Assembly (NCBI RefSeq): GCF_001499905.1
Contig: NZ_LQIS01000021.1
Span: 1-56,480, forward strand
Source of the DNA: Mycobacterium sp. GA-1285
GTDB taxonomy: Bacteria > Actinomycetota > Actinomycetes > Mycobacteriales > Mycobacteriaceae
DNA: 56,480 nt
Direction of reading: 5' to 3'
Of the stretch, positions 1 to 8,567 are shown one piece after another (position 1 is the stretch's first letter; the number at the start of each line of letters is the position of its first letter). The notes beneath the pieces were generated by a model. That model saw only the letters and a program-made list of their open reading frames with translations. It had not been told where the DNA came from and did no database searches. The translations under genes were made by a program, and so were the position numbers.

Positions 1-2506
1 GAGCTATTCGGGCGTGAGTTGATCGGAGTCGGCGAACAAGAGCGTGCCCTCGTCGAGCATTACCGCCCGGCGGCGGGGGCGGCGGAGGTGGCGGCCCGAA
101 GCCGAACGGCGGCAGACCGGGGATCTGCATCACCATCGGATCTGGTGGCGGTGGCGGAGGCGGTACACCCGGCGGAGGCGGCGGTTCCTCTCGACGCGGC
201 GGCGGTGCCGGCACGATCCCGGTGCTGGTGTTGATGGTGACGACGGACCCAGGGATGGTTCGACCACTCGGCGTGGTCCCCACCACGGCACCGTAAGCGG
301 CCCCGCTGTTGACCGGAGTCGTCTTCTCCGCCACCTGGAATCCGGCCTCCTTCAGCCGCTGGCGGGCTCTGTCGACATTCATGCCCGTCACGTCCGGCAC
401 CTCGCTGCCGGGACCGCCCTCGACGTAGCGCGGATCGGTCGGCGGCAGGCGCACCTCGCCGAAATTGTTGGCGATCGGTTTCATCGCCTCGAACCAGATG
501 CGCGCCGGCTCGTTACCCCCATACAGGTCGCCGCTGTAGCACTTGCGCAGGGGAAACGAGCAGATCTCCGACGGCGAGTCGGAGTCGTCGAAGATGTAGA
601 CGCTGCCCGCGTACTGATTGGTGAAACCCAAGAACCCGGAGGACCTGTGGGATTCGGTCGTGCCGGTCTTACCGGACATCGGCAGATCCCAGCCCACCGA
701 ACCCGCGGCCCCGGCAGCCGTTCCCGCCCCCTTGTCGTCCTTGCTCAACGCGTTGGCGAGGGTGTTGGCCAACCCTTCCGGCACCGCCTGGTCGCACCTC
801 TCCGCGGTGAAGGTCACCTCGTTGCCGCGACGGTCGATGATCTTGTCGATCGGGTTCGGCGGGCACCACATGCCGCCGGAACTCAGCGTCGCGGCCACAT
901 TTGACAACTCCAGCGCGTTGAGCTGAAACGGCCCCAGCGTGAACGATCCCGCGTTCTGTCGCTTGATGTAGTCGGCCAGGCTTTCATTGCTACCCCGGTC
1001 ATACGCCCGCGCCGTTCCCGGAAGTGCATAGGAGCGCAGCCCGAGGCGAACGGCCATATCGACTGCCCGCGGCACCCCGACCTGCTGGATGAGCTTGGCG
1101 AAGGCGGTGTTGGGCGAGCTTGCCAGCGCGTCGGTGACGTTCATCGAGCCGCTGTAGTTGCCGGCGTTTTTCACACACCACGTTTCTTTCGGACAGCCCG
1201 GTGTGTCGCTGCTGCCGAGTCCCCGGGCTTGAAAGAACCCGGGCACGGCGAGTTGGGTGTTGGTGCCCATGCCCATCTCGAGCGCCGCCGCGGTGGTGAA
1301 GACCTTGAAGATGGAACCTGCGCCGTCGCCGACGAGTGAGAACGGTTGTGGCTGCACCGTCTGCCCGGCGTCCTTGTCCAGGCCGTAGTTCCGGTTGCTG
1401 GCCATCGCGAGCACCCGATGCGAGTCCTTGCCCGGCTTGATGACGCTCATCACGCTGGCGATGCCGTCCAGCGTGGGGCTTGCGACCTTGTCGATCGCGC
1501 GCTTCACCGAAGACTGGACCGTCGGATCGAGCGTGGTGCGAATCAGGTACCCGCCGCGGGCGACTTGTTCCTTGTTGATCCCCGCATGCGCCAGATACGC
1601 CAGCACGTACTCGCAGAAGAAGCCGCGGTCCCCGGCAGCGATGCATCCGCCGGGCAACTCCTTGGGGCGGGGCAGCACACCGAGGGGCGCGGACTTGGCG
1701 GATCGCAGTTCGTCGGCATGCTGGGGCAGGTGTTGAATCATGGTGTCCAACACCAGGTTCCGACGCTGAAGCGCGCCCTGGGGGTTGACGTAGGGATCCA
1801 GCGAGGTGGGCGACTGGACCAGGCCGGCCAGCAGCGCCGCCTGTTGCCAGTTCAACTGTGAGGCGTTGACACCGAAGTAGGTCTGTGCGGCGTCCTGCAC
1901 ACCGAACGCCCCGTTGCCGAACCCCACCAGGTTCAGGTAGCGCGTGAGGATTTCCGCCTTGGTGAACGTCTTGTCCAGCGTCAACGCCATCCGCATCTCA
2001 CGGAGTTTGCGCGCCGGGGTCAGTTCGACCGCGGCACGCCTTTCGGCGTTCGTCTGCGCCGTCACCAGTAGCTGGAAGTTCTTGACGTATTGCTGCTCGA
2101 TCGTCGAACCGCCGCGGGTGTCGAGATTGCCCGACAGATAACCGGACAGACCGGTGAGTGTGCCCTGCCAATCGACGCCCGCGTGCTCGGCGAACCGCTT
2201 GTCCTCGATCGAGACGATGGCCAGCTTCATGGTGTTGGCGATCTGCTCGCTTTTCACCTCGAACCGGCGCTGGGTGTAGAGCCAGGCGATCGGCTTACCT
2301 GCGGCGTCGACCATGGTCGTCACCTGGGGCACGTCGTCCTCCACCAACTGCGCCGAACCGTTGGCGACGACGTCCGAGGCCCGGTTGGACAACAGCCCGA
2401 ACCCGCCCGCGAACGGGAACATCAGCGCCGCCACCAGCACCCCGGCCAGCGTGCAGCACAGAATCAGCTTGATGACCGTCCCCCCGGCCGGTGCGCGCTC
2501 CGGCAT
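1..2506 (-). CDS. ponA2: Class A penicillin-binding protein PonA2, C-terminal end outside the window
   Basis: Bifunctional peptidoglycan synthase that polymerises glycan and cross-links peptides on the outer face of the membrane. About 835 codons are visible. There is an N-terminal membrane anchor (about residues 12-40), a transglycosylase domain with the catalytic Glu in EDKRF (E101), and a transpeptidase domain with SIFK (S398, K401), an SPN motif and KTG (K613). A PASTA domain covers about residues 700-760 and a proline-rich tail follows. The PASTA domain and length match mycobacterial PonA2. The ATG at 2506 gives a sensible membrane anchor; no clear Shine-Dalgarno is seen. After the proline run the frame stays open to base 1 as an Arg-rich tail, so the true end is uncertain. 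Confidence 0.9.
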   Translation of the reverse strand, partial: MPERAPAGGTVIKLILCCTLAGVLVAALMFPFAGGFGLLSNRASDVVANGSAQLVEDDVPQVTTMVDAAGKPIAWLYTQRRFEVKSEQIANTMKLAIVSIEDKRFAEHAGVDWQGTLTGLSGYLSGNLDTRGGSTIEQQYVKNFQLLVTAQTNAERRAAVELTPARKLREMRMALTLDKTFTKAEILTRYLNLVGFGNGAFGVQDAAQTYFGVNASQLNWQQAALLAGLVQSPTSLDPYVNPQGALQRRNLVLDTMIQHLPQHADELRSAKSAPLGVLPRPKELPGGCIAAGDRGFFCEYVLAYLAHAGINKEQVARGGYLIRTTLDPTVQSSVKRAIDKVASPTLDGIASVMSVIKPGKDSHRVLAMASNRNYGLDKDAGQTVQPQPFSLVGDGAGSIFKVFTTAAALEMGMGTNTQLAVPGFFQARGLGSSDTPGCPKETWCVKNAGNYSGSMNVTDALASSPNTAFAKLIQQVGVPRAVDMAVRLGLRSYALPGTARAYDRGSNESLADYIKRQNAGSFTLGPFQLNALELSNVAATLSSGGMWCPPNPIDKIIDRRGNEVTFTAERCDQAVPEGLANTLANALSKDDKGAGTAAGAAGSVGWDLPMSGKTGTTESHRSSGFLGFTNQYAGSVYIFDDSDSPSEICSFPLRKCYSGDLYGGNEPARIWFEAMKPIANNFGEVRLPPTDPRYVEGGPGSEVPDVTGMNVDRARQRLKEAGFQVAEKTTPVNSGAAYGAVVGTTPSGRTIPGSVVTINTSTGIVPAPPPRREEPPPPPGVPPPPPPPDPMVMQIPGLPPFGFGPPPPPPPPPGGNARRGHALVRRLRSTHARIA

Positions 2507-2596
2507 GTCAGCAGGGTATTAAATACGGACTCGCGGCGAACGTTCCCGCGCCGATTTCACAGCAACGACGGCGAAACGCTCTGGTAACGGACACGG

Positions 2597-3424
2597 TCAC
2601 CCTCGGTCCAGATCCCACTGGCCGAAGTCGGGCGCGAGGACCTCGTCGACGTCGACATGGGTGTCTCCGATCGGCACACCGGGCTCGGACGGACCGATCA
2701 CCACAGCCTGATACAGCACCGCTCTGGGATCGCGCTCACCAGCCGACCAGGCCTTCGTCTGCCACACCCACCAATGCCCGTCGCTGGTCGAGCGGCCGAC
2801 GACCCCGTCGCCGATCGCCCACGAGCACGCCCGCGCGTGACCGTAAAGGCCGGTGCGCTGCACGCCCAGCACCGAGTTGATCCCGCGGTACCACTCGAGC
2901 GCGACGTTCTCCCAGGTCTCGGCGTCGATGTCCTCGTCGACGCTGAAGAAGATCGGCGCCGAATCAGGACCGCCCGCGGCTTTGTGCAGCCGCAGGGCGG
3001 TCGATGCGTCCGCGACACCACCGTCGTACCCGCGTGTGTAATCGGACGGCGTCGGCCAGCCGGGCTTGCCGTACTGGTAGCAGCTGACGACGTGCAAGCC
3101 CTCGGCTCGCAGCGAGTCGGCATACTCGCGCGTCACCGGTTTGAAGTCGAAGTCAGCGCCCGGCCGTAGCTCGGAGACGTATACCAGCGCGCCGTCGAAG
3201 CCCGCCGCCTTGAGCTGATCGGCCGGAACCTTTCGGTGCGCGAAGTCGACGACCCGCAGCGGGGCCGCCGACGCACGCGGGCCGGTAAGCGTCGCTGCGG
3301 TCGCCCCGAGGATGTATAGCGGCGGCGCGGCGACGGCGTACTTGAGCAGTTCGCGTCGTGAAGGAAGGTGCCCTCTGCCACGACGCCCTCCGCCACGACC
3401 GGGTGACGTCGGGGAATCCTGCAC
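2597..3424 (-). CDS. Tat-exported DUF1906 (glycoside-hydrolase-like) protein, Rv2525c-type
   Basis: 275 residues. The N-terminus is a twin-arginine signal (SRRELLK near residues 22-28, a hydrophobic stretch, then an Ala-rich cleavage region around residue 53), so the protein should be exported folded. The rest fits the DUF1906 TIM-barrel family, related to lysozyme-like glycoside hydrolases and represented in M. tuberculosis by the Tat substrate Rv2525c. An acidic cluster (SVDEDIDAETW) lies at the position expected for the active cleft. The substrate is presumably a cell-wall glycan; that is inference. The start is GTG, with a TAGCAT -10-like box (3436 to 3431) six bases before it, suggesting a leaderless mRNA. 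It lies 90 bp upstream of ponA2 on the same strand and may be co-transcribed with it. Confidence 0.8.
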   Translation of the reverse strand: MQDSPTSPGRGGGRRGRGHLPSRRELLKYAVAAPPLYILGATAATLTGPRASAAPLRVVDFAHRKVPADQLKAAGFDGALVYVSELRPGADFDFKPVTREYADSLRAEGLHVVSCYQYGKPGWPTPSDYTRGYDGGVADASTALRLHKAAGGPDSAPIFFSVDEDIDAETWENVALEWYRGINSVLGVQRTGLYGHARACSWAIGDGVVGRSTSDGHWWVWQTKAWSAGERDPRAVLYQAVVIGPSEPGVPIGDTHVDVDEVLAPDFGQWDLDRG

Positions 3425-3572
3425 GGCGCGATGCTAACAACATTGACGACGCGCGTGGGTGCCGGTCGGTTGATTCCTCCGGCCCGGAACGTCCCCGCCC
3501 TATGCTGATGACCGACACGCCAGCCGGGCACGGCGGCGTCTCACCCGCACCTGCGACCTGACGGGGTGGCCC

Positions 3573-5141
3573 ATGCCCGCCGACCAACTCGCTGTTCACG
3601 GCAAGCGGTCCATGTCGAGGTGCCTTGGCGTCGCCGCGGTCTTGATCGCGCTGACGGCATCCTCGGCGTGCGGTGCCCGGGTCGAGAATCCTCCGCCGAA
3701 CTCCGGGGTGCAGGCGGCGCCGCAGCCGTCGACCACAACCCAGAGGCCCACCATCCCGGCACCCGGCCTGCCGGCGGTTGACGAGCTGATCAACACCGCG
3801 ATCGCCGCACATGAACTGCCCGGCGCCGTGGTCGCGGTCGGACACCGTGGCAGGCTCGTCGTCCACCATGCGTACGGCTCGCGCAAGCTGGCGGGCGAAC
3901 CGGCGCTCGACGGGGCCCCCGCCCCGGCCGAGCCTATGACCGAGGACACGATCTTCGACGTCGCATCCTTGACCAAGAGCCTCGCCACGGCCACGGCCAT
4001 CATGCAGCTCTGCGAACAGGGCAAGGTCGCGATCGACGAACCGGTGCAGAACTATCTGCCCGCCTTCAACGGTGCGGGCGATCCCCAGCGGGCACGGGTG
4101 ACGCTCCGCATGTTGCTCACCCACACTTCAGGTATCCCAGGCGATATCGACCTCCGCGACCCTTGGGGCCTGGCCCGCCCCGACAGCGCGGAAGGAATCC
4201 GTCGCGCGCTCGCCACGCCGCTGCAGTCGGAGCCGGGCGGGGTGTTCCGCTACTCCGACATTAACTTCATTCTGCTCGGGGCGCTGATCGAAGAGGTCGC
4301 CGGCGAGCCCGAGGACGTCTACGTCCAGCGGAACGTCTTCGCGCCGCTCGGCATGCAGGACACCCGCTACCTTCCTGCGGCCAAGGCGTGCGGTCCGCAC
4401 AAGATCAGAGGAGCCGCGATCGCGTGGGCGTCCACTTCGCAGCCGCCCGCGTCGACCCGCTGTCCCGAAACTGGCTGGCGCACCGAGGTTTTGCCCCGAG
4501 TCGCCCCGACAGCCCTCGACGAGGAAGGCAGAGCACAACCGGGCAGCAACCCCGACCTGGACTTCCCGCTGCGAGGTACGGTCCATGATCCGACAGCGCG
4601 CCGCATGGGCGGCGTCGCCGGGCACGCCGGGGTGTTCTCGACCGCGCGTGACATCGGCATCTTCGCGCAGGCCCTGCTGGACCGATTGGCGGGCCGTCTG
4701 AGCACCTTTCCGTTGAAGCAGGAAACCCTGCAGCTGATGACGACGCCCCAGCAGCCCGGGCACTCGCCCGGGCAGGTCGAGGCGGCGAACGAGGCGGTCC
4801 GAGAGGCAATCGCGGTGGCACCGAATCCGAATCCGCTACTCGCTCCGAACTATCCGGCGATCTACGGCCAGAATTTGCGAGGGCTCGGTTGGGACATCGA
4901 CACCGGCCATTCCCGGCCGCGCGGACTCCTCTTTCCCGTCGGCAGCTTCGGGCATACAGGTTTCACTGGCACGTCACTGTGGATGGATCCGGCCTCCGAC
5001 ACCTACGTGATCCTGCTGACGAACGTGATACACATTCGCGGTAGCAGCCCGCTGTCGAACCTGCAAGGAGAACTCGCCACCGTGACCGCGCGAGCGTTGG
5101 ACCTGTACACCGACACGCAACCAGCCCCCAAGCCTCGCTGA
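3573..5141 (+). CDS. Exported serine hydrolase of the beta-lactamase/penicillin-binding-protein fold
   Basis: 522 residues. Class C beta-lactamase-like family: SLTK (S132, K135) is the nucleophile motif, YSDIN (Y227) the second motif, and GHTGFTG near the C-terminus replaces KTG. Family members include D-Ala-D-Ala peptidases and esterases, so the substrate cannot be named. The N-terminus has a signal peptide ending in ASSACGAR. The Cys could be lipidated, but the lipobox is poor because position -3 is Ser rather than Leu. A Pro/Thr-rich linker separates it from the catalytic domain. An alternative ATG at 3612 (residue 14) would put the signal peptide at the very N-terminus and may be the real start. 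It diverges from the DUF1906 gene and precedes the YwaF-type gene by 11 bp. Confidence 0.85.
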   Translation: MPADQLAVHGKRSMSRCLGVAAVLIALTASSACGARVENPPPNSGVQAAPQPSTTTQRPTIPAPGLPAVDELINTAIAAHELPGAVVAVGHRGRLVVHHAYGSRKLAGEPALDGAPAPAEPMTEDTIFDVASLTKSLATATAIMQLCEQGKVAIDEPVQNYLPAFNGAGDPQRARVTLRMLLTHTSGIPGDIDLRDPWGLARPDSAEGIRRALATPLQSEPGGVFRYSDINFILLGALIEEVAGEPEDVYVQRNVFAPLGMQDTRYLPAAKACGPHKIRGAAIAWASTSQPPASTRCPETGWRTEVLPRVAPTALDEEGRAQPGSNPDLDFPLRGTVHDPTARRMGGVAGHAGVFSTARDIGIFAQALLDRLAGRLSTFPLKQETLQLMTTPQQPGHSPGQVEAANEAVREAIAVAPNPNPLLAPNYPAIYGQNLRGLGWDIDTGHSRPRGLLFPVGSFGHTGFTGTSLWMDPASDTYVILLTNVIHIRGSSPLSNLQGELATVTARALDLYTDTQPAPKPR

Positions 5142-5152
5142 ACGAGCAGGAG

Positions 5153-5902
5153 ATGGCCGAGTTGTATTACGCGCAAAGACAGTTCGAGGCCTACGGAACG
5201 TCCCACTTGCTGGTGCTCGCCATCTTCGCGGTAGGCGCGGCACTGCTGATCTGGTGGGGGCGCCGACAGACCGAAGCGCAGGCACGGGTGTTCTCGCGCG
5301 TGTTTGCGTTGCTGATCGTCGCGGCATTCGTGGTGGCGCTGGTCTACAAATTGATCCGGCCCGACATTCAAACGTCCGTGCCGATCCAACTGTGTGACAT
5401 CGCCGAACTCACGGCCGCCTATGCACTGTGGTCGCAACGCCATTGGGCCTTCGCGCTGACGTACTACTGGTGTCTGCTCCTGAGCTCGCAGGCGTTGCTC
5501 ACACCCGACGTGGGAACACCTCGAGAGGGCGCACCGGACTTTCCGCACCACCTGTTTCTCACGTTCTTCGTGCTTCACGTGTTCGCGGTCTGGACGGCCA
5601 TCTACCTCACGTGGGGACGAGGGATGCGTCCGCGATGGCGCAGCTACCGCTTCGCCGTCGTCGTCACCCTGATATGGGCAGCGGTGACCTTCACCTTCAA
5701 CGCGATCGTCGGCACGAATTACGGCTACCTGAACGCCAAGCCCCCGACCGCTTCGTTGTTGGATGTGTTCGGGCCGTGGCCGATGTATTTGGTGGTCGAA
5801 GTGGCGATCGTCATCGCCGTCTGGGCCCTGATGACGTGGCCGTGGGAGCGGAGGCGGCAAAACGCCGGAGTGGCTCGAGCCGCATCAGCGCCGTCGGGGT
5901 GA
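5153..5902 (+). CDS. TIGR02206/YwaF-family integral membrane protein
   Basis: 249 residues with six or seven predicted membrane helices. Recognised by the family hallmarks PIQLCDIAEL in the middle and GTNYGYLNAKPP followed by DVFGPWPMY near the C-terminus. The family is widespread in Gram-positive bacteria and has no established function. The ATG abuts an AGGAG sequence with almost no spacer, so initiation may rely on coupling to the preceding hydrolase gene 11 bp upstream. Its last 92 bases overlap a leftward small membrane protein gene. Confidence 0.8.
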   Translation: MAELYYAQRQFEAYGTSHLLVLAIFAVGAALLIWWGRRQTEAQARVFSRVFALLIVAAFVVALVYKLIRPDIQTSVPIQLCDIAELTAAYALWSQRHWAFALTYYWCLLLSSQALLTPDVGTPREGAPDFPHHLFLTFFVLHVFAVWTAIYLTWGRGMRPRWRSYRFAVVVTLIWAAVTFTFNAIVGTNYGYLNAKPPTASLLDVFGPWPMYLVVEVAIVIAVWALMTWPWERRRQNAGVARAASAPSG

Positions 5903-6158
5903 CTCGCGAACGAAGGCCAAGTCGGGTCAACGACCGACTCCCGGCGCGCCGCAGGACTGCCCGGGTGGCAGCGACGGCGCTGTGCCGCCCGACCGCGGTC
6001 GCGCCGGCCAGGAATCCACACAAGGCGCCGAGAACAAAGATGCGCCGCGTATGCCGGTTGTTCCGCCGCATCGCGGTCGAGGTGACGAATCCGCACATCG
6101 CGCTGAGGATCGCGACCGCGACCAGACCTGCCCAATACGGCAGTCCGAGCGAACCCAT
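5811..6158 (-). CDS. Small hypothetical membrane protein
   Basis: 115 residues, family not recognised. The N-terminal part has two hydrophobic helices (about residues 5-27 and 37-56) separated by a basic Arg/Asn/His turn. The C-terminal half is Arg- and Ala-rich and probably cytoplasmic. The start at 6158 is chosen because AAAGG lies seven bases upstream; a longer frame to 6215 has no such support. The gene overlaps the 3' end of the YwaF-type gene tail-to-tail by 92 bases, so its last third is constrained by another gene and is the least certain part. Confidence 0.5.
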   Translation of the reverse strand: MGSLGLPYWAGLVAVAILSAMCGFVTSTAMRRNNRHTRRIFVLGALCGFLAGATAVGRHSAVAATRAVLRRAGSRSLTRLGLRSRVTPTALMRLEPLRRFAASAPTATSSGPRRR

Positions 6159-6297
6159 AGGCAACCTTTCGGCGCGGCATCCGCGAGCCGCCGAGGTCAA
6201 TGGAATCACCGTCACTGCGGGCCCGACGGTCCCGTACGCGTTTCGTGACCGAAGCGAACGCGAAGCGTTGCCGGAGGCCTCGGTGGTTGCAGGGCGC

Positions 6298-7062
6298 CTA
6301 CGTGATCGTCACGCCACCGTCGACCACGATGGTCTGACCGGTGACGTAGCCACCGGCCTCGGACGCGAGCCAGACGACGGCGGCCGACAACTCGTGCGGT
6401 TCGCCCACGCGGTTGAACACCACGCGGCCGGCCAGGGTGCGGTCCAGATAGCCCGGCTTGTACTCGTCCGTCATCTCGGACCTGAAGAAGCCCGGTGCCA
6501 GGGCGTTGACACGGATCCCCTTGCGCCCGCCCCATTGTTGGGCGAGGTCGCGGGTGAGGCCGACGACCGCGGCCTTGCTGGCGCTGTAGGCGGCCTGGGG
6601 GAGCCCCGCGGTGGTCAGCCCCAAGACGCTGGAGATGTTGATGATCGAACTGCCCGGCTGCATCACCCGCCCACACGCTTGGGCGGCCCAGTAGGACCCG
6701 TTGAGGTTGACCTCGACGACCTTGCGGAACTCCTCGGGTGTTTCCCGAGTCGCGGGCACGGCGGTTCCGACCCCGGCGTTGTTCACCAGCACATCGACGC
6801 GGCCGAACTCCTGCATTGCAGCGTCGACGAGTGCCGCGCACTGATCGGGATCTGCGACATCGGTTTGGACGCTGAGAGCGCGCCTGCCTGCTGTCTTGAC
6901 GAGTTCTGCGGTGGCTTCGAGCTTTTCGACACGCCGGGCAGCCAAGACGACATCCGCGCCTGCCTCGGCGAGCGCCTCGGCGAACGACACGCCCAGCCCG
7001 GACGATGCGCCGGTGATGACGACGACCTTGTCGTCGAGGCGGAAGCGGTCCAGAATCGTCAT
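6298..7062 (-). CDS. Short-chain dehydrogenase/reductase
   Basis: 254 residues, classical SDR length. The NAD(P)-binding motif TGASSGLG lies near residues 16-23, followed by NNAG, a catalytic Ser in INISSVLG, YSASK as the catalytic Tyr/Lys pair, and a C-terminal GQTIVVDGG. The substrate is unknown; many mycobacterial relatives act on acyl or steroid alcohols. The start at 7062 follows AGGAG at good spacing; the frame stays open far upstream, but only as antisense of the terC-like gene. It diverges from that gene. Confidence 0.88.
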   Translation of the reverse strand: MTILDRFRLDDKVVVITGASSGLGVSFAEALAEAGADVVLAARRVEKLEATAELVKTAGRRALSVQTDVADPDQCAALVDAAMQEFGRVDVLVNNAGVGTAVPATRETPEEFRKVVEVNLNGSYWAAQACGRVMQPGSSIINISSVLGLTTAGLPQAAYSASKAAVVGLTRDLAQQWGGRKGIRVNALAPGFFRSEMTDEYKPGYLDRTLAGRVVFNRVGEPHELSAAVVWLASEAGGYVTGQTIVVDGGVTIT

Positions 7063-7227
7063 CTGCGACGTTCTCCTGTCTGTCGTGCTGGCTGTGTGCT
7101 CGCCCAACCGTAATGCGTGGCGCTCGTCGCGTCGGCCGGGCGGTCCCGGTCCCGGCTTGGGTTCGAAGCGGCCATTGCCGGGCACCACTAGTGGCGGCCG
7201 GTTCGGACGAGGGATAGCGAGTGACGC

Positions 7228-8454
7228 ATGGTTGTACCCGGATGGGTGTGGGCGCTGACGGTCGTCGGCATCGCCGGACTCCTGGCTTTCGACTTCTTCT
7301 TCCACGTACGAAAAGCCCACGTCCCGACCCTCAAAGAGGCGGCGGTCTGGTCTGCGGCGTACGTCGGGATCGCCGTCCTCTTCGGGGTCGGTGTCCTGGT
7401 CTTCGGGGGCGTTGACGCCGGTGGCGAGTATTTCGCGGGATATATCACCGAGAAAGCGCTGTCGGTCGACAACCTCTTCGTCTTCCTGATCATCATCAGC
7501 AGCTTCCGCGTGCCGCGCGAGGACCAGCAGAAGGTGCTGCTGTTCGGCATCGTGTTCGCGTTGATCGCGCGTACCGGGTTCATCTTCCTCGGCGCTGCGC
7601 TGATCAACACCTTCGCCTGGGTCTTCTACGCGTTCGGGTTGATCCTTCTGCTCACCGCCGGAAACATGCTGACCCCGGACCACAGCGACTCCGAGACCGC
7701 CGACAACTTCGTCATCCGGCTGGCGAGGAAGGTTTTCCACACCACCGACTACTACGACGGCGACAAGCTGTTCACGACGGTGGACGGCAAGCGCGCGATG
7801 ACGCCGATGCTGCTGGTGATGGTCGCCATCGGCGGCACCGACATCCTCTTCGCTCTCGACTCGATTCCGGCGATCTTCGGCTTGACCCAGAACGTCTACC
7901 TCGTCTTCACCGCGACGGCGTTCTCGCTGATGGGCCTTCGGCAGCTGTACTTCCTGATCGACGGCCTGCTCGACCGGCTGATCTACCTTTCGTACGGCCT
8001 GTCGGCAATCCTGGCGTTCATCGGTGTGAAGCTGATCCTGCATGCGTTGCACGAGAACAACGTGCCGTTCATCAACGACGGAGAACCCGTCGAGGTCGTG
8101 GAGATCAGCACCGGCCTCTCACTCTCGGTGATCATCGGAGTCCTCCTCGTCACCGTCGTCGCGTCGCTGTTCAGCAAGAAGGGTGCGGCCCAGACTGCGA
8201 TCGCGAACGCTCGTCGCCACGCCAGGGCCTATCTCGATTCCGAGTACACCAGAAGCGCCGCGGAACGCGAACGCATCTTCAAGTCGCTTCTTCACGAACG
8301 CGATCAAATCCTCTCACTCGGTCCCAAGTACCGGCAGATGGTTCGTGATGAAACTGCCCTCCTCGATCTGCTCAATCGCGCAGCCGCCAAACACGATGAG
8401 GCAGTCGAGCGTGGCGAGGCCGCACCCTTCACCCGGAAGGGACTCACGAGCTGA
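7228..8454 (+). CDS. TerC/Alx-family integral membrane protein
   Basis: 408 residues with about nine hydrophobic segments. The TerC family is marked by acidic residues inside helices: KALSVDNLFVF near residue 80 and GGTDILFALDSIPA near residue 210. Family members are linked to tellurium resistance and to manganese export (Alx); here a metal-ion role is inferred from family alone. A long cytoplasmic C-terminal tail of about 90 residues is charged and probably helical. I looked upstream for a yybP-ykoY-type riboswitch, as found at some relatives, and saw none. The gene diverges from an SDR gene across about 165 bp. Confidence 0.85.
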   Translation: MVVPGWVWALTVVGIAGLLAFDFFFHVRKAHVPTLKEAAVWSAAYVGIAVLFGVGVLVFGGVDAGGEYFAGYITEKALSVDNLFVFLIIISSFRVPREDQQKVLLFGIVFALIARTGFIFLGAALINTFAWVFYAFGLILLLTAGNMLTPDHSDSETADNFVIRLARKVFHTTDYYDGDKLFTTVDGKRAMTPMLLVMVAIGGTDILFALDSIPAIFGLTQNVYLVFTATAFSLMGLRQLYFLIDGLLDRLIYLSYGLSAILAFIGVKLILHALHENNVPFINDGEPVEVVEISTGLSLSVIIGVLLVTVVASLFSKKGAAQTAIANARRHARAYLDSEYTRSAAERERIFKSLLHERDQILSLGPKYRQMVRDETALLDLLNRAAAKHDEAVERGEAAPFTRKGLTS

Positions 8455-8567
8455 CGGCCCGCGAGTTCATCGACCTGCGGGAAGGGCTTCCACGGTTCGC
8501 CGATACGCTGCCCGTCGACATCGGGTGAACGACCGGCAGGGAACGGCGACGGCAGGGGATAGTCGAA

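Noticed and set aside
44..904. Long rightward open frame opposite ponA2
   Set aside because: Arg-rich, no domain, lies wholly antisense to a clear PBP gene; a GC-bias shadow.
2516..2526. GTATTAAATAC palindrome upstream of ponA2
   Set aside because: Short and AT-rich; may be part of a promoter but no -35 partner was found.
7185..7194. CCACTAGTGG palindrome upstream of the terC-like gene
   Set aside because: Only 10 bp, no regulator nearby, and expected by chance in a window of this size.
7063..7227. Possible manganese riboswitch (yybP-ykoY) before the terC-like gene
   Set aside because: None of the conserved loop sequences of that class is present.
7063..8052. Upstream extension of the SDR gene to 584 residues
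   Set aside because: The extra 330 residues are antisense to the terC-like gene; AGGAG before 7062 and the normal SDR N-terminus fix the start.
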